In this document: positions 32,001 through 44,000 of the stretch, in pieces
Position numbering within the stretch: position 1 is the stretch's first letter
Layout of the letters: the number at the start of each line of letters is the position of its first letter
Assembly (NCBI RefSeq): GCF_004117055.1
Contig: NZ_CP026363.1
Coordinates: 3,030,001-3,094,000 of the forward strand
Length of the DNA: 64,000 nucleotides
Direction of reading: 5' to 3'
Source of the DNA: Brevibacillus agri
Lineage (GTDB): Bacteria; Bacillota; Bacilli; Brevibacillales; Brevibacillaceae
Notes under the pieces: model-generated
Seen by the model: only the letters and a program-made list of their open reading frames with translations
Database searches by the model: none
What the model was told of the DNA's origin: nothing
Made by a program: the position numbers and the translations under genes

Positions 32001-35000
32001 TTCTTGGAGCAGTTGCCGCTGTCGGCGAATGGCAAAGTGGATCGCCAAGCATTGCCGCAGCCGGAGGACGCAGCGGCAGCGGATTCGATGTATGTAGCGC
32101 CACGCAACGAACTCGAAGCGAAGCTCGCACAAATGTGGGAAAGTGTGCTTGGCGTGGAGCGGATCGGGGTTCACGATCATTTCTTTGAGCTGGGCGGCCA
32201 TTCCTTGAAGGCGATGAACGTCATTGCTTTGATTCAGCGCACCTTCCAGGCGGAAGTACCGTTGAAAGCGTTGTTTGAATCGCCGACGATCGCCAGCTTT
32301 GCCCCCATCGTCGCTGCCGCCAGCAAAGGCGCGAACACCGCGATCCAGCCTGTCGAAAAACAGGAGTATTACCCCGTGTCCGCCGCACAGAAGAGAATGT
32401 ACATTCTCCAGCAAATGGAAGGGGCAGGCATCAGCTACAACATGCCTGGTTTCCTGTACCTCGACGGCAAGCTGGATACAGAGCGGCTGCAGCAAGCGCT
32501 CAACCGTCTGGTGCAGCGCCACGAATCTTTGCGCACCTCGTTCCACTCCGTGCAAGGCGAGACTGTTCAGCGCGTGCACGAGGATGTCGAGCTTGCGATC
32601 TCGTTTGGCGAAGCGACGGAGGCAGAGATCCGGCAAATAGCCGAGCGGTTTATCCAGCCGTTCGATCTGGGAACAGCCCCGCTTTGGCGTGCCGGACTCA
32701 TCAAGCTGGCGCCGGAACGCCACCTGTTCATGCTCGATTTGCACCACATCGTCGCAGATGGCGTCTCCATCGGGCTGCTCATCCAGGAATTTGCCCGGCT
32801 TTATCGCGGCGAAGAGCTGCCTGAACTGCGCATTCAGTACAAAGATTTTGCCAAGTGGCAGAATGACTGGTTCCAGACCGATGAGTTTGCCGCGCAGGAA
32901 GCTTACTGGATCGACCGTTTTGCGGAGGACATCCCTGTTCTGAACCTGCCGACGGACTACCCGCGGCCCTCGGTCAAAAGCTTTGCGGGAGATCGCTTCG
33001 TCTTTGGCTCCGGCACCGCTTTGCAAAAAGAACTGCACCAGCTTGCGCACAAGACAGGGACGACGCTCTACATGGTGTTGCTTGCGGCGTACAATGTGCT
33101 GTTGTCCAAGTACTCCGGGCAAGAGGACATCGTCGTCGGCGCTCCTACTGCCGGCAGGTCGCATGCAGAGACAAAATCCATCGTCGGGATGTTTGTCAAC
33201 ACACTCGCCTTGCGCAACGAGCCAGCCGGGGACAAAGCCTTCCACAGCTTTTTGGCCGAAGTGAAAGCCAACACGCTAAAAGCGTTTGAGCATCAGGACT
33301 ATCCGCTCGACGAGCTTGTCGACAAGTTGAACATTCAGCGGGATTTGAGCCGCAATCCGTTGTTCGACACCGTCTTTATTTTGCAAAACATGGAGCAAAA
33401 GCCGTTTGCAATGGAGCGACTGACCGTGACGCCATATGCGACAGAGGTGAAGCAGGCCAAGTTTGACCTGTCGCTCGAGGCGTACGAGGAAAACGCGGAG
33501 ATCGTCTTTAGCCTGGACTACTGCACCAAGCTGTTTTCGCGCGAGACGATGAAAAACGTAGCGGCGCATTTCCTGCAAATCTTGCGGGTCGTCGCCGCGA
33601 ACCCCGAGGTGCTGCTGTCCGAGATCGCCATGCTGACCGCAGAGGAAAAGCAACGCTTGCTGGTCGACTTCAACGACACGCACAAGGATTTTCCGCAAGA
33701 CAAAACGCTTTCGGCGCTGTTCGAAGAGCAAGCAGAAAAAACGCCGCAGGCGACAGCCGTTGAGATCGGCGAGCAGCAGTTGTCCTATCGGGAGTTAAAC
33801 GAGCGGGCCAACCAGCTTGCCGCCACGTTACGCGAGCGGGGCGTAAAGCCTGACCAAACCGTAGGGATTATGGTCAACCGCTCTGTGGAGATGGCTGTCG
33901 GCATCCTCGCTATTTTGAAAGCAGGCGGAGCCTATGTGCCGATCGACCCGGAATATCCGGAGGAACGCATCGCCTACATGCTCGCGGATTGCGAAGCCCG
34001 GCTGGTGCTTGCGCAAAAGCATCTGGGACCGAAGCTCGGATCCGGGGTGAGCGCGGAATGCCTGTACGTGGACGACGAGAGCGCCTATTCGGCGCAGCGC
34101 GCGAATTTGCAGCCGATCCATACCGCTTCCGACCTGGCTTACATCATCTATACATCAGGTACGACCGGGAAGCCAAAAGGGGTCATGGTCGAGCATCGCG
34201 GCATTGTCAACAGCGTGTTATGGAAAAAAGCGGAATACAAGCTGACCGTTGGCGACAGAAGCTTGCTGTCTCTGTCGTTTGCCTTCGATGCCTTCGTGCT
34301 GTCGTTCTTTGCGCCTGTTCTGTCCGGAGCAACCGTCGTACTGGCGCAAGAGGAAGAAGCCAAAGACCCTGTCGCGCTGAAAAAGCGCATTGCCGCTTCG
34401 CGCTGCACCCTGATGACAGGGGTGCCGAGCTTGTTCCAGGCTATTTTGGAATGCAGTACGTCGGCGGATCTCCGTCCGCTGCAAACCGTCACGCTCGGGG
34501 GAGAAAAAATCACGGCTCCGCTCGTTGAAAAGAGCAAGCAGTTGAATCCCGATCTCGTTATCGTCAACGAGTACGGTCCGACGGAAAGCAGTGTCGTCGC
34601 TACCTCGCTGCGCATAGTCGATACGGATGCCGCGATCACGATCGGTCGGCCGATCGCCAACACCAGCCTGTACATCGTCGACAAATTCCACCAGCTACAG
34701 CCCATCGGTGTGATCGGGGAAATTTGCATCGGCGGCCTCGGCTTGGCGCGGGGCTATTGGAACAAGCCGACGCTCACGGACGAGAAGTTCGTTCCGCATC
34801 CGTTTGCGGCAGGCGAGCGCATGTACAAGACGGGTGATCTCGGCAAATGGCTCCCGGACGGCACGATTGAATTTGTCGGTCGCATCGACGAACAGGTCAA
34901 AGTAAGAGGCTACCGGATTGAAATCGGCGAGATCGAGTCGGTTCTGCTCGCGGTAGAAAAGCTGACAGCCGCTGTTGTGGTCGTCCACGAAGATCAGCTC

Positions 35001-38000
35001 GGTCAGCCGTCTCTGGCTGCGTATTTTACTGCCACAGAAAAGCTCGAGGTCGCCAAGCTGTGGTCGCTTCTGGCGCAAAGACTGCCGTCGTACATGATTC
35101 CCGCCTATTTTGTGCAGCTCGATCAGCTTCCGCTTACGCCAAACGGCAAAATCGACAAGAAAGCGTTGCCGAAGCCGGAGGGCAAGCCCGTAACCGGAGC
35201 GGAATACGCAGCGCCAACGAATGCTGTGGAACGAAAGCTGGCCGAGATTTGGGAGCGCGTGCTGGGGATGAGCGGCATCGGCATTCTCGACAACTTTTTC
35301 CAGCTCGGCGGCCATTCCTTGAAAGCGATGGCTGTCGCTGCACAGGTGCATCGCGAGTATCAGGTTGAGCTTCCGCTGAAAGTGCTCTTTGCGCAGCCTA
35401 CGATCAAGGAGTTGGCCCAGTATGTCGCGACGAGCGGAAAAGAGGCGTATGTGCCGATCCAGCCTGCCCCGTTGCAGGAGTATTATCCCGTTTCGTCCGC
35501 GCAAAAGAGGATGTACGTCCTGCGCCAGTTTGCGGACACGGGCACGGTCTATAACATGCCGAGCGCATTGTACATCGAAGGCGATCTGGACGTCGAGCGG
35601 TTTGCGGCTGCCATTGACAGGCTGGTCGAGCGGCACGAGTCGCTTCGCACCTCTTTTCACACCGTAAATGGCGAGCCTGTCCAGCGCGTACACGAACATG
35701 TCGAGCTGCATGTGCAGTACGGCGAATTGACGGAAGAGCAAGTGGCGCCAACTGTCGCATCGTTTGTGCAACCGTTTGACCTGGTGAAAGCGCCGCTATG
35801 GCGGGTCGGACTTTTCAAGCTGGAGGCAAAACGGCATCTGTTCCTGATGGATATGCATCACATCATCTCGGACGGCGTCTCGGCCGGGATCATCGTGGAG
35901 GAGTTCTCGAAGCTGTATCGAGGCGAAGCGTTGCCGGCGCTCTCTGTGCATTACAAAGATTTCGCCCTCTGGCAGTCGGAGCTGTTCCAAACCGACGTGT
36001 ACAGGAAGCACGAGGACTACTGGCTCCACGCGTTTTCCGGCGACATCCCGGTGCTCGATTTGCCAGCCGACTTTTCCCGTCCATTGGCCCAAAGCTTTGA
36101 GGGGGATTGCGTTTCGTTCCAGGCAGACAAACCACTGATGGACGCATTATCCAAGCTCGCCCAGGAGAACCAGTCCACGTTGTTCATGGTGTTGCTGGCC
36201 GCTTACAACGTGCTGCTGGCCAAGTACAGCGGACAAGAAGACATCGTCGTCGGAACGCCGATTGCGGGCAGATCGCACGCCGACGTCGAGAACGTTTTGG
36301 GGATGTTTGTCAATACGCTCGCGTTGCGAAACTACCCGGCCAAAGCGAAACAATTCCAGGCATTTCTGGAAGAGGTCAAACAAAATACGCTGCAAGCGTA
36401 TGCGCATCAAGACTATCCGTTCGAAGCGCTGGTCGAAAAGCTGGACATCCGGCGCGATCCGAGCCGCAATCCGCTGTTTGACACCATGTTTATTTTGCAA
36501 AACCTGGACCAAAAAGCGTACGAGCTGGATGGGCTGAAACTGGAAGCATACCCTGCCGAGGCAGGCAACGCGAAATTCGATCTCACGCTGGAAGCGCACG
36601 AGGACGAGGCAGGCATTCATTTTGCGCTCGTCTACTCGACAAAACTGTTCCGCCGGGAATCCATCGAAAGAATCGCGGGGCATTTCCTGCAAGTGCTGCG
36701 CGAAGTCGTTGCCGATCAAACCGTTGCCTTGCAGGAGATCAGCCTGCTTGACGAGGAAGAGCGGCAGCTTGTCACGGTCGATTTTAACAACACGTTTGCC
36801 GACTATCCGCGCGATTGCACGATTCAGGAGCTGTTCGAGCAGCAGGCGGCAAAAACGCCCGAGCATGCTGCCGTCGTGATGGACGGAAAAAGGCTGACGT
36901 ATCGGGAGCTGAACGAAAAAGCAAACCAGATCGCCCATGTCCTGCGTCGACACGGCGTCGAAAAAGATGGCATCGTCGGTCTGCTCGCCGATCGTTCGCC
37001 GGAGATGATTGCAGGCATCTTGGGGATTCTCAAAGCGGGCGGCGCCTATTTGGGCCTGGACCCGGAACATCCGTCAGAACGCCTTTCCTACATGCTCGAA
37101 GATGGCGGCGTGAAGGTAGTCCTTGTGCAGAGACACTTGTTGCCGCTCGTAAGCGAAGGTTTAATTCCGATCGTGTTGGAAGCGGCGAGTCTAGATCAGG
37201 AGGACTCCGGCAATCCGGCGATTGTCAACGGAGCGCGGGACCTGGCTTACGTGATGTACACCTCAGGCTCGACAGGCAAGCCAAAAGGCGTCATGGTCGA
37301 ACACCGCAACGTCACCCGACTGGTCATGCATACGAATTACGTGCAAGTCCGCGAAACCGACCGGATGGTGCAAACGGGCGCGATTGGCTTCGACGCCATG
37401 ACGTTTGAGATTTTCGGCGCTTTGCTGCACGGGGCGAGCCTCTATGTGGTGCGCAAGGACGTCCTTTTGGATGCCGAGAAGCTGGGCAGCTTCCTGCGGG
37501 CGAACCAGATTACGACCATGTGGCTGACATCGCCGCTCTTTAACCAGCTCTCGCAAGAAAACCCGGCGATGTTTGACAGCTTGCGCGCCTTGATCGTCGG
37601 CGGCGAAGCGCTGTCGCCTGCACACATCAACCGGGTAAAAAGCGCCCTTCCTGCTCTGGAAATCTGGAACGGGTATGGCCCGACCGAAAACACGACCTTC
37701 TCGACGTGCTATTTGATCGAGAAGCATTTTGCCGAGCAGATTCCGATTGGCAAGCCAATTGCAAACTCCACCGCGTACATCGTCGACGGCAACAATCAGC
37801 CGCAGCCGATTGGCGTGCCGGGCGAATTGTGCGTCGGCGGCGACGGGGTCGCACGAGGCTATTTGAACAAGCCGGACTTAACCGCGGAGAAGTTTGTCCC
37901 TAATCCGTTTGCGCCTGGCGAAACGATGTACCGCACGGGAGATTTGGCGAGGTGGCTGGCAGACGGGACGATTGAGTATTTGGGCCGGATCGACCAGCAA

Positions 38001-41000
38001 GTCAAAATTCGCGGATACCGGATTGAGCTTGGGGAGATCGAGGCGGTACTGTCCCAGCAGGACAACGTAAAAGAAGCAGTCGTGGCCGTGATCGAGGAAG
38101 GGAACGGGCAAAAAGCGCTCTGCGCCTACTTCGTTCCGGAACAGGCAGTCGACGCCACCGAGCTGAGAGACGCGCTGTCCAAACAATTGCCTGGCTACAT
38201 GGTTCCTGCCTACTATGTGCAAATGGAAAAGCTGCCGTTGACCGCAAATGGAAAGGTCGATCGCCGGGCACTGCCGCAGCCATCTGGCGAACGGACGGCA
38301 GGAAGCGCCTTTGTCGCTCCGCAAACGGAAACCGAAGCGAAGCTGGCGCAGATTTGGCAGACGGTTTTGGGGCTTCCAGCCATCGGTATTCACGACAACT
38401 TTTTTGAAATCGGCGGTCATTCCTTGAAGGCGATGAACGTCATCACGCAAGTCCATAAAACATTCCAGGTAGAGCTGCCGCTACAAGCGCTGTTTGCCTC
38501 TCCGACGATCCATGAGTTGGCGGCCTATATTGCCGAGAGTGCCTTCGAGCAGTTCGAAACGATCCCGCCGACAGAGCCAGCCGCGTATTATCCGGTGTCG
38601 TTTGCGCAAAATCGAATGTACATCCTGCATCAGTTCGAAGGAAGCGGGATCAGCTACAACGTGCCGAACGTGCTGGTGCTGGAAGGCAAGCTGGATTACG
38701 ACCGCTTTGCCGCTGCCATCCAGAGCCTGGTCAAGCGGCATGAAGCTTTGCGCACTTCGTTTCATTCGGTAAACGGGGAGCCGCTGCAACGAGTCCATGC
38801 CGAGGTCGAGCTGCCAATCCGCATGATCGAGGCGACAGACGAGCAGGCAGAAGCGCTCGTGCAAGAGTTGATCCAGCCATTTGATCTTGCGACTGCCCCG
38901 TTGTTCAGGGTGAACCTGATAAAGCTTGGCGCAGAGCGGCACTTGTTCTTCATGGATATGCACCACATTATTTCCGATGGCGTATCGCTTGCGGTCATCG
39001 TCGAGGAAATCGCCAGTTTATACGAAGGAAAGCAGCTTTCTGACCTGCGCATCCAGTACAAAGATTTTGCCGTGTGGCAAACGAAGCTGGCCCAGTCTGA
39101 ACGCTTCCAAAAGCAGGAGGAATTTTGGACCCGGACGTTTGCCGACGAGATTCCGTTATTAAATCTGCCTGCTGACTACCCAAGACCTTCCGTGCAGAGC
39201 TTTGACGGCGACACGGTAGCGCTTGGCACGGGACAACACCTGCTGGAACAACTGCGTCAGCTCGCTAGCGATACCGGTACGACTTTGTTCATGGTGCTCC
39301 TGGCTTCGTACCATGTGCTGCTCTCCAAGTACGCAGGCCAGGAAGAGATCGTCATCGGCACACCGATTGCAGGCCGCTCGCACGCAGATGTAGAGCGCAT
39401 CGTCGGGATGTTTGTCAACACGCTCGCCTTAAAAAATACGGCGGCAGGCAGCCTGAGCTTCCGCGCGTTTTTGGCGGACGTGAAGCAAAATGCGCTCCAT
39501 GCCTTCGAGCATCAAGACTATCCGTTCGAGCACCTGGTCGAGAAGCTGCAAGTGCGGCGCGATCTGAGCCGAAACCCGCTGTTTGACACGATGTTCAGCC
39601 TCGGGCTTGCCGACGCAGCCGCAGGGCAAGTAGCGGGACTGAAGCTGTCGCCGTACCCGGTGAACGGCCATATCGCCAAATTCGACCTTTCGCTGGATGC
39701 GATGGAAAAACGAGATGAGCTGCTGGTCCAATTCAGCTATTGCACGAAGTTGTTTGCCAAAGAAACGATCGATCGGCTGGCGGCCCATTTCGTCCAGCTT
39801 TTGCAGACGATCACCGCCGATCCCGACATCAGGCTGGCCGAGATCAGCGTGCTGTCCCAGGCGGAGACGAAGCGCATGCTGGAGGGCTTCCTCGCAACGA
39901 AGAGAGCTTATCCAACGGACAAAACGTTCCCGATGCTGTTCGAGGAGCAAGCGGAAAAAACACCGTACCAGATTGCGGTCGTGTGCGAAAACGAACAACT
40001 GACCTATCGCGAGTTGAATGCAAAAGCAAACCGGCTCGCCCGCGTCCTGCGGCGAAAAGGCGTCAAGCCGGAGAGCACCGTCGGCATCCTCGTAGACCGC
40101 TCGCCCTACATGGTCATCGGCATGCTGGCCGTTTTGAAAGCAGGCGGGGCATTCGTCCCGATTGATCCGGACTATCCGCTGGAGCGCCAAGCGTTCATGC
40201 TCGAAGACAGCGAGGCGAAGCTGCTGCTCACTTTGCAAAAAATGAACAGCCAAGTTGCCTTCCCTTATGAAACCATTTATCTGGATACAGAGAGAGTGGA
40301 CCAGGAGGAAGCAGACAATCTGGAGCACGTTGCGCGTCCAGAGCACGCAGCATACATCATTTACACTTCCGGTACGACAGGCAAGCCAAAAGGGGTCGTC
40401 ATCGAGCATCGCAGCTATGCCAATGTCGCATTTGCCTGGAAGGACGAGTATCACCTGGACAGCTTCCCGGTACGGTTGCTGCAAATGGCGAGCTTCGCCT
40501 TTGACGTCTCGACGGGCGATTTTGCCCGGGCACTGCTGACAGGCGGGCAGCTCGTCATCTGCCCGAACGAGGTCAAGATGGACCCTGCTTCGCTGTACGA
40601 GATTATCAGGCGCCACGAAATCACCATTTTCGAAGCGACACCCGCCCTGATTATGCCGTTGATGCACTACATTTACGAAAACAAGCTGGACATCAGCCAG
40701 ATGAAGCTGTTGATTCTCGGAGCGGACAGTTGTCCGGCAGAAGACTTCAAAACGTTGCTTGCGCGCTTCGGCCACACGATGCGCATTATCAACAGCTACG
40801 GCGTGACAGAGGCGTGCATCGACACCAGCTACTACGAAGAAACAGACGTCACCGCCATCCGCTCGGGAACGGTGCCGATCGGCAAACCGCTTCCGAACAT
40901 GACGATGTACGTAGTCGATGCGCATTTGAATTTGCAGCCTGTCGGGGTCGTGGGCGAATTGTGCATCGGCGGAGCGGGCGTGGCGCGCGGCTACTTGAAC

Positions 41001-44000
41001 AGGCCGGAGTTGACGCAAGAAAAGTTCGTGCCGAACCCGTTTGCCCCAGGTGAACGACTGTACCGCACAGGTGATCTCGCGAAGTGGCGCGCAGACGGCC
41101 ATGTCGAGTTCCTCGGACGCAATGACCACCAGGTAAAAATCAGGGGCGTCCGCATCGAGCTGGGCGAAATCGAGACACAACTGCGCAAGCTGGACGGAAT
41201 CGCGGAAGCAGTCGTGGTCGCAAGAGAAGACCACAGGCAGGAAAAGGAATTATGCGCATACGTCGTGACGGACCATGCGCTTGACGCCGCAGAGTTACGG
41301 GCGAATTTGCTGAAGGAGCTGCCGCAAGCGATGATTCCATCGTATTTCGTAACCTTGGACGCGCTGCCGCTGACTGCCAATGGCAAAGTAGACAGACGCT
41401 CCTTGCCAGCGCCGGATGTCACCATGCTGCGAACGACCGAATACGTCGCGCCGCGCTCTGTATGGGAAGACCGACTGGCCCGCGTATGGGAGCAGGTGCT
41501 AAACGTTCCGCAAGTGGGCGTGCAAGACGACTTTTTCGCGCTCGGCGGCCACTCCCTGCGTGCCATGCGGGTGATAGCGAGCATGCACAACGAATACCAG
41601 GTCGATATTCCGCTCCGCATCTTGTTCGAGAAACCGACGATTCAGGAATTGGCGGCGTTCATCGAAGAGACTGCCAAAGGGAACGTTTTCTCGATCGAGC
41701 CAGCGCAACAGCAAGCGTACTACCCGGTTTCTTCGGCGCAAAAGCGCATGTACATTCTCGATCAATTTGAAGGAGTCGGCATCAGCTACAACATGCCGTC
41801 GACCATGCTGATCGAAGGCAAGCTGGACCGAACACGGGTGGAAGCGGCGTTCCAGCGCCTGATTGCGCGCCATGACAGCTTGCGCACTTCGTTTGCCGTC
41901 GTCAACGGAGAGCCTGTGCAACACATTCACGCGGACGTTCCTTTTGCGCTTGCCTATTCGGAAGTTACAGAAGACGAAGCGCGCAAACTCGTTTCTTCCC
42001 TCGTGCAGCCGTTCGATCTCGGGGTCGCACCGCTCATGCGCGTCTCGCTTTTGAAAATCGGCGAGGATCGTCACGTGCTACTCACCGATATGCATCACAG
42101 CATTTCCGATGGCGTGTCCTCCGGCATTTTGCTGGCCGAGTGGGTGCGGTTGTATCAGGGTGACGTTTTGCCGGAGCTGCGCATCCAGTACAAAGACTTC
42201 TCCGTGTGGCAGCAGGCGTTTTTCCAATCGGCTGCCTTCGAGAAGCAGGAAGCGTACTGGCTCCAGACGTTTGCCGATGAGATTCCCGTGCTGAACATGC
42301 CGACGGATTTCGCCCGCCCCGGCACCCAGAGCTTTGCCGGGGATCAGTACACGCTTCAAACGGGCAAACCGCTCGCGGAAGGCTTGAACCAACTGGCGCA
42401 AGCGACGGGAACGACCTTGTACATGGTTTTGCTCGCCGCGTACAACGTGCTGCTCTCCAAGTATGCGGGGCAGGAGGACATCGTCGTCGGCACGCCGATT
42501 ACAGGCAGATCCCATGCCGATCTGGAACCGATCGTCGGCATGTTCGTGAACACGTTGGCGATGCGAAACAAGCCGCAGCGCGAAAAAACGTTCAGCGAAT
42601 TTTTGCAGGAAGTCAAACAAAATGCGCTGGATGCGTACGGCCACCAGGATTACCCGTTTGAAGAGCTGGTGGAAAAGCTCGCGATTTCGCGCGACTTGAG
42701 CCGAAATCCGCTGTTTGACACCGTGTTTACGTTCCAAAACAGCACAGAAGAGGTCGTGGCGCTGCCTGCATGCACGCTTACGCCGTTCATGACCGAAGAA
42801 ACAGGCAAGCACGCGAAGTTCGACCTGACGCTGATCGCCACGGAGGAGAAAGAAGAAATTACGATTGGCGTAGAGTACAGCACAAGCTTGTTCACGCGCG
42901 AAACGATCGAACGGCTAAGTCGCCACTTCCTGGCGATTGCCGCGAGCATCGTGCACAATCCGCACATCCGCCTGGGCGATATCGACATGCTCTCGCTTGA
43001 AGAAAAACAGCAGATTTTGGCCGGGTTCAACGACACAGCCGTCAACTATGACCTGGACAAAACGCTGCACCAGCTATTCGAAGAGCAGGTCGAGAAGACA
43101 CCGGATCAGGCCGCGCTTCTCTTTAACGGGCAAACGCTGACCTACCGCGAGCTGAACGAGCGAGCAAACAGACTGGCAAGGGTACTGCGCGCAAAAGGAA
43201 TCGGGCCGGACCGGCTTGTGGCGATCATGGCGGAGCGTTCACCGGAAATGGTGATCGGCATTCTCGGCATTTTGAAGGCAGGCGGCGCCTACGTGCCGAT
43301 CGACCCCGGCTATCCGCAGGAACGCATCCAGTACTTGCTAGCAGACAGCCAAGCAGCCTTGCTGCTCAGCCAAGCCCATCTGCTGCCGCTGTTGGCCCGC
43401 GTGTCCAACGAGCTGCCGGAGTGCCTTGAGCTGAACGCTGAACAGGATGCCGGGCTTGGCGGAACCAATCTGCCGCCCGTCAACCAGCCGACTGATCTTG
43501 CCTATGTCATTTACACGTCCGGTACGACTGGCAAGCCGAAGGGCGTGATGATCCCGCATCGGGGAATCGTCAATTGCTTGCAGTGGAGAAGGGATGAATA
43601 CGGCTTCGGGCCGCGCGACAGAGCCTTGCAAGTATTCTCTTTTGCCTTCGACGGCTTTGTCGCCAGCTTGTTCGCTCCGCTTCTCGGTGGAGCAACGTGC
43701 GTGCTGCCGCGAGAGGAAGAAGCCAAAGACCCGGTCGCGTTGAAAAAGCTGATCGGCGCAACGGAAGTCACCCACTACTACGGCGTGCCGAGTCTGTTCC
43801 AGGCGATTCTCGATTGCTCGGCGGCAACCGACTTCCCGCGCCTGCGCTGCGTCACGCTGGGCGGCGAGAAGCTGCCTGTACAGCTTGTGCAAAAAACAAA
43901 AGAAAAGCACCCGGCAATCGAAATCAACAATGAATACGGGCCGACCGAAAACAGCGTCGTGACCACCATCTCCCGTTCGATTGAAGCGGGGCAAGCGATC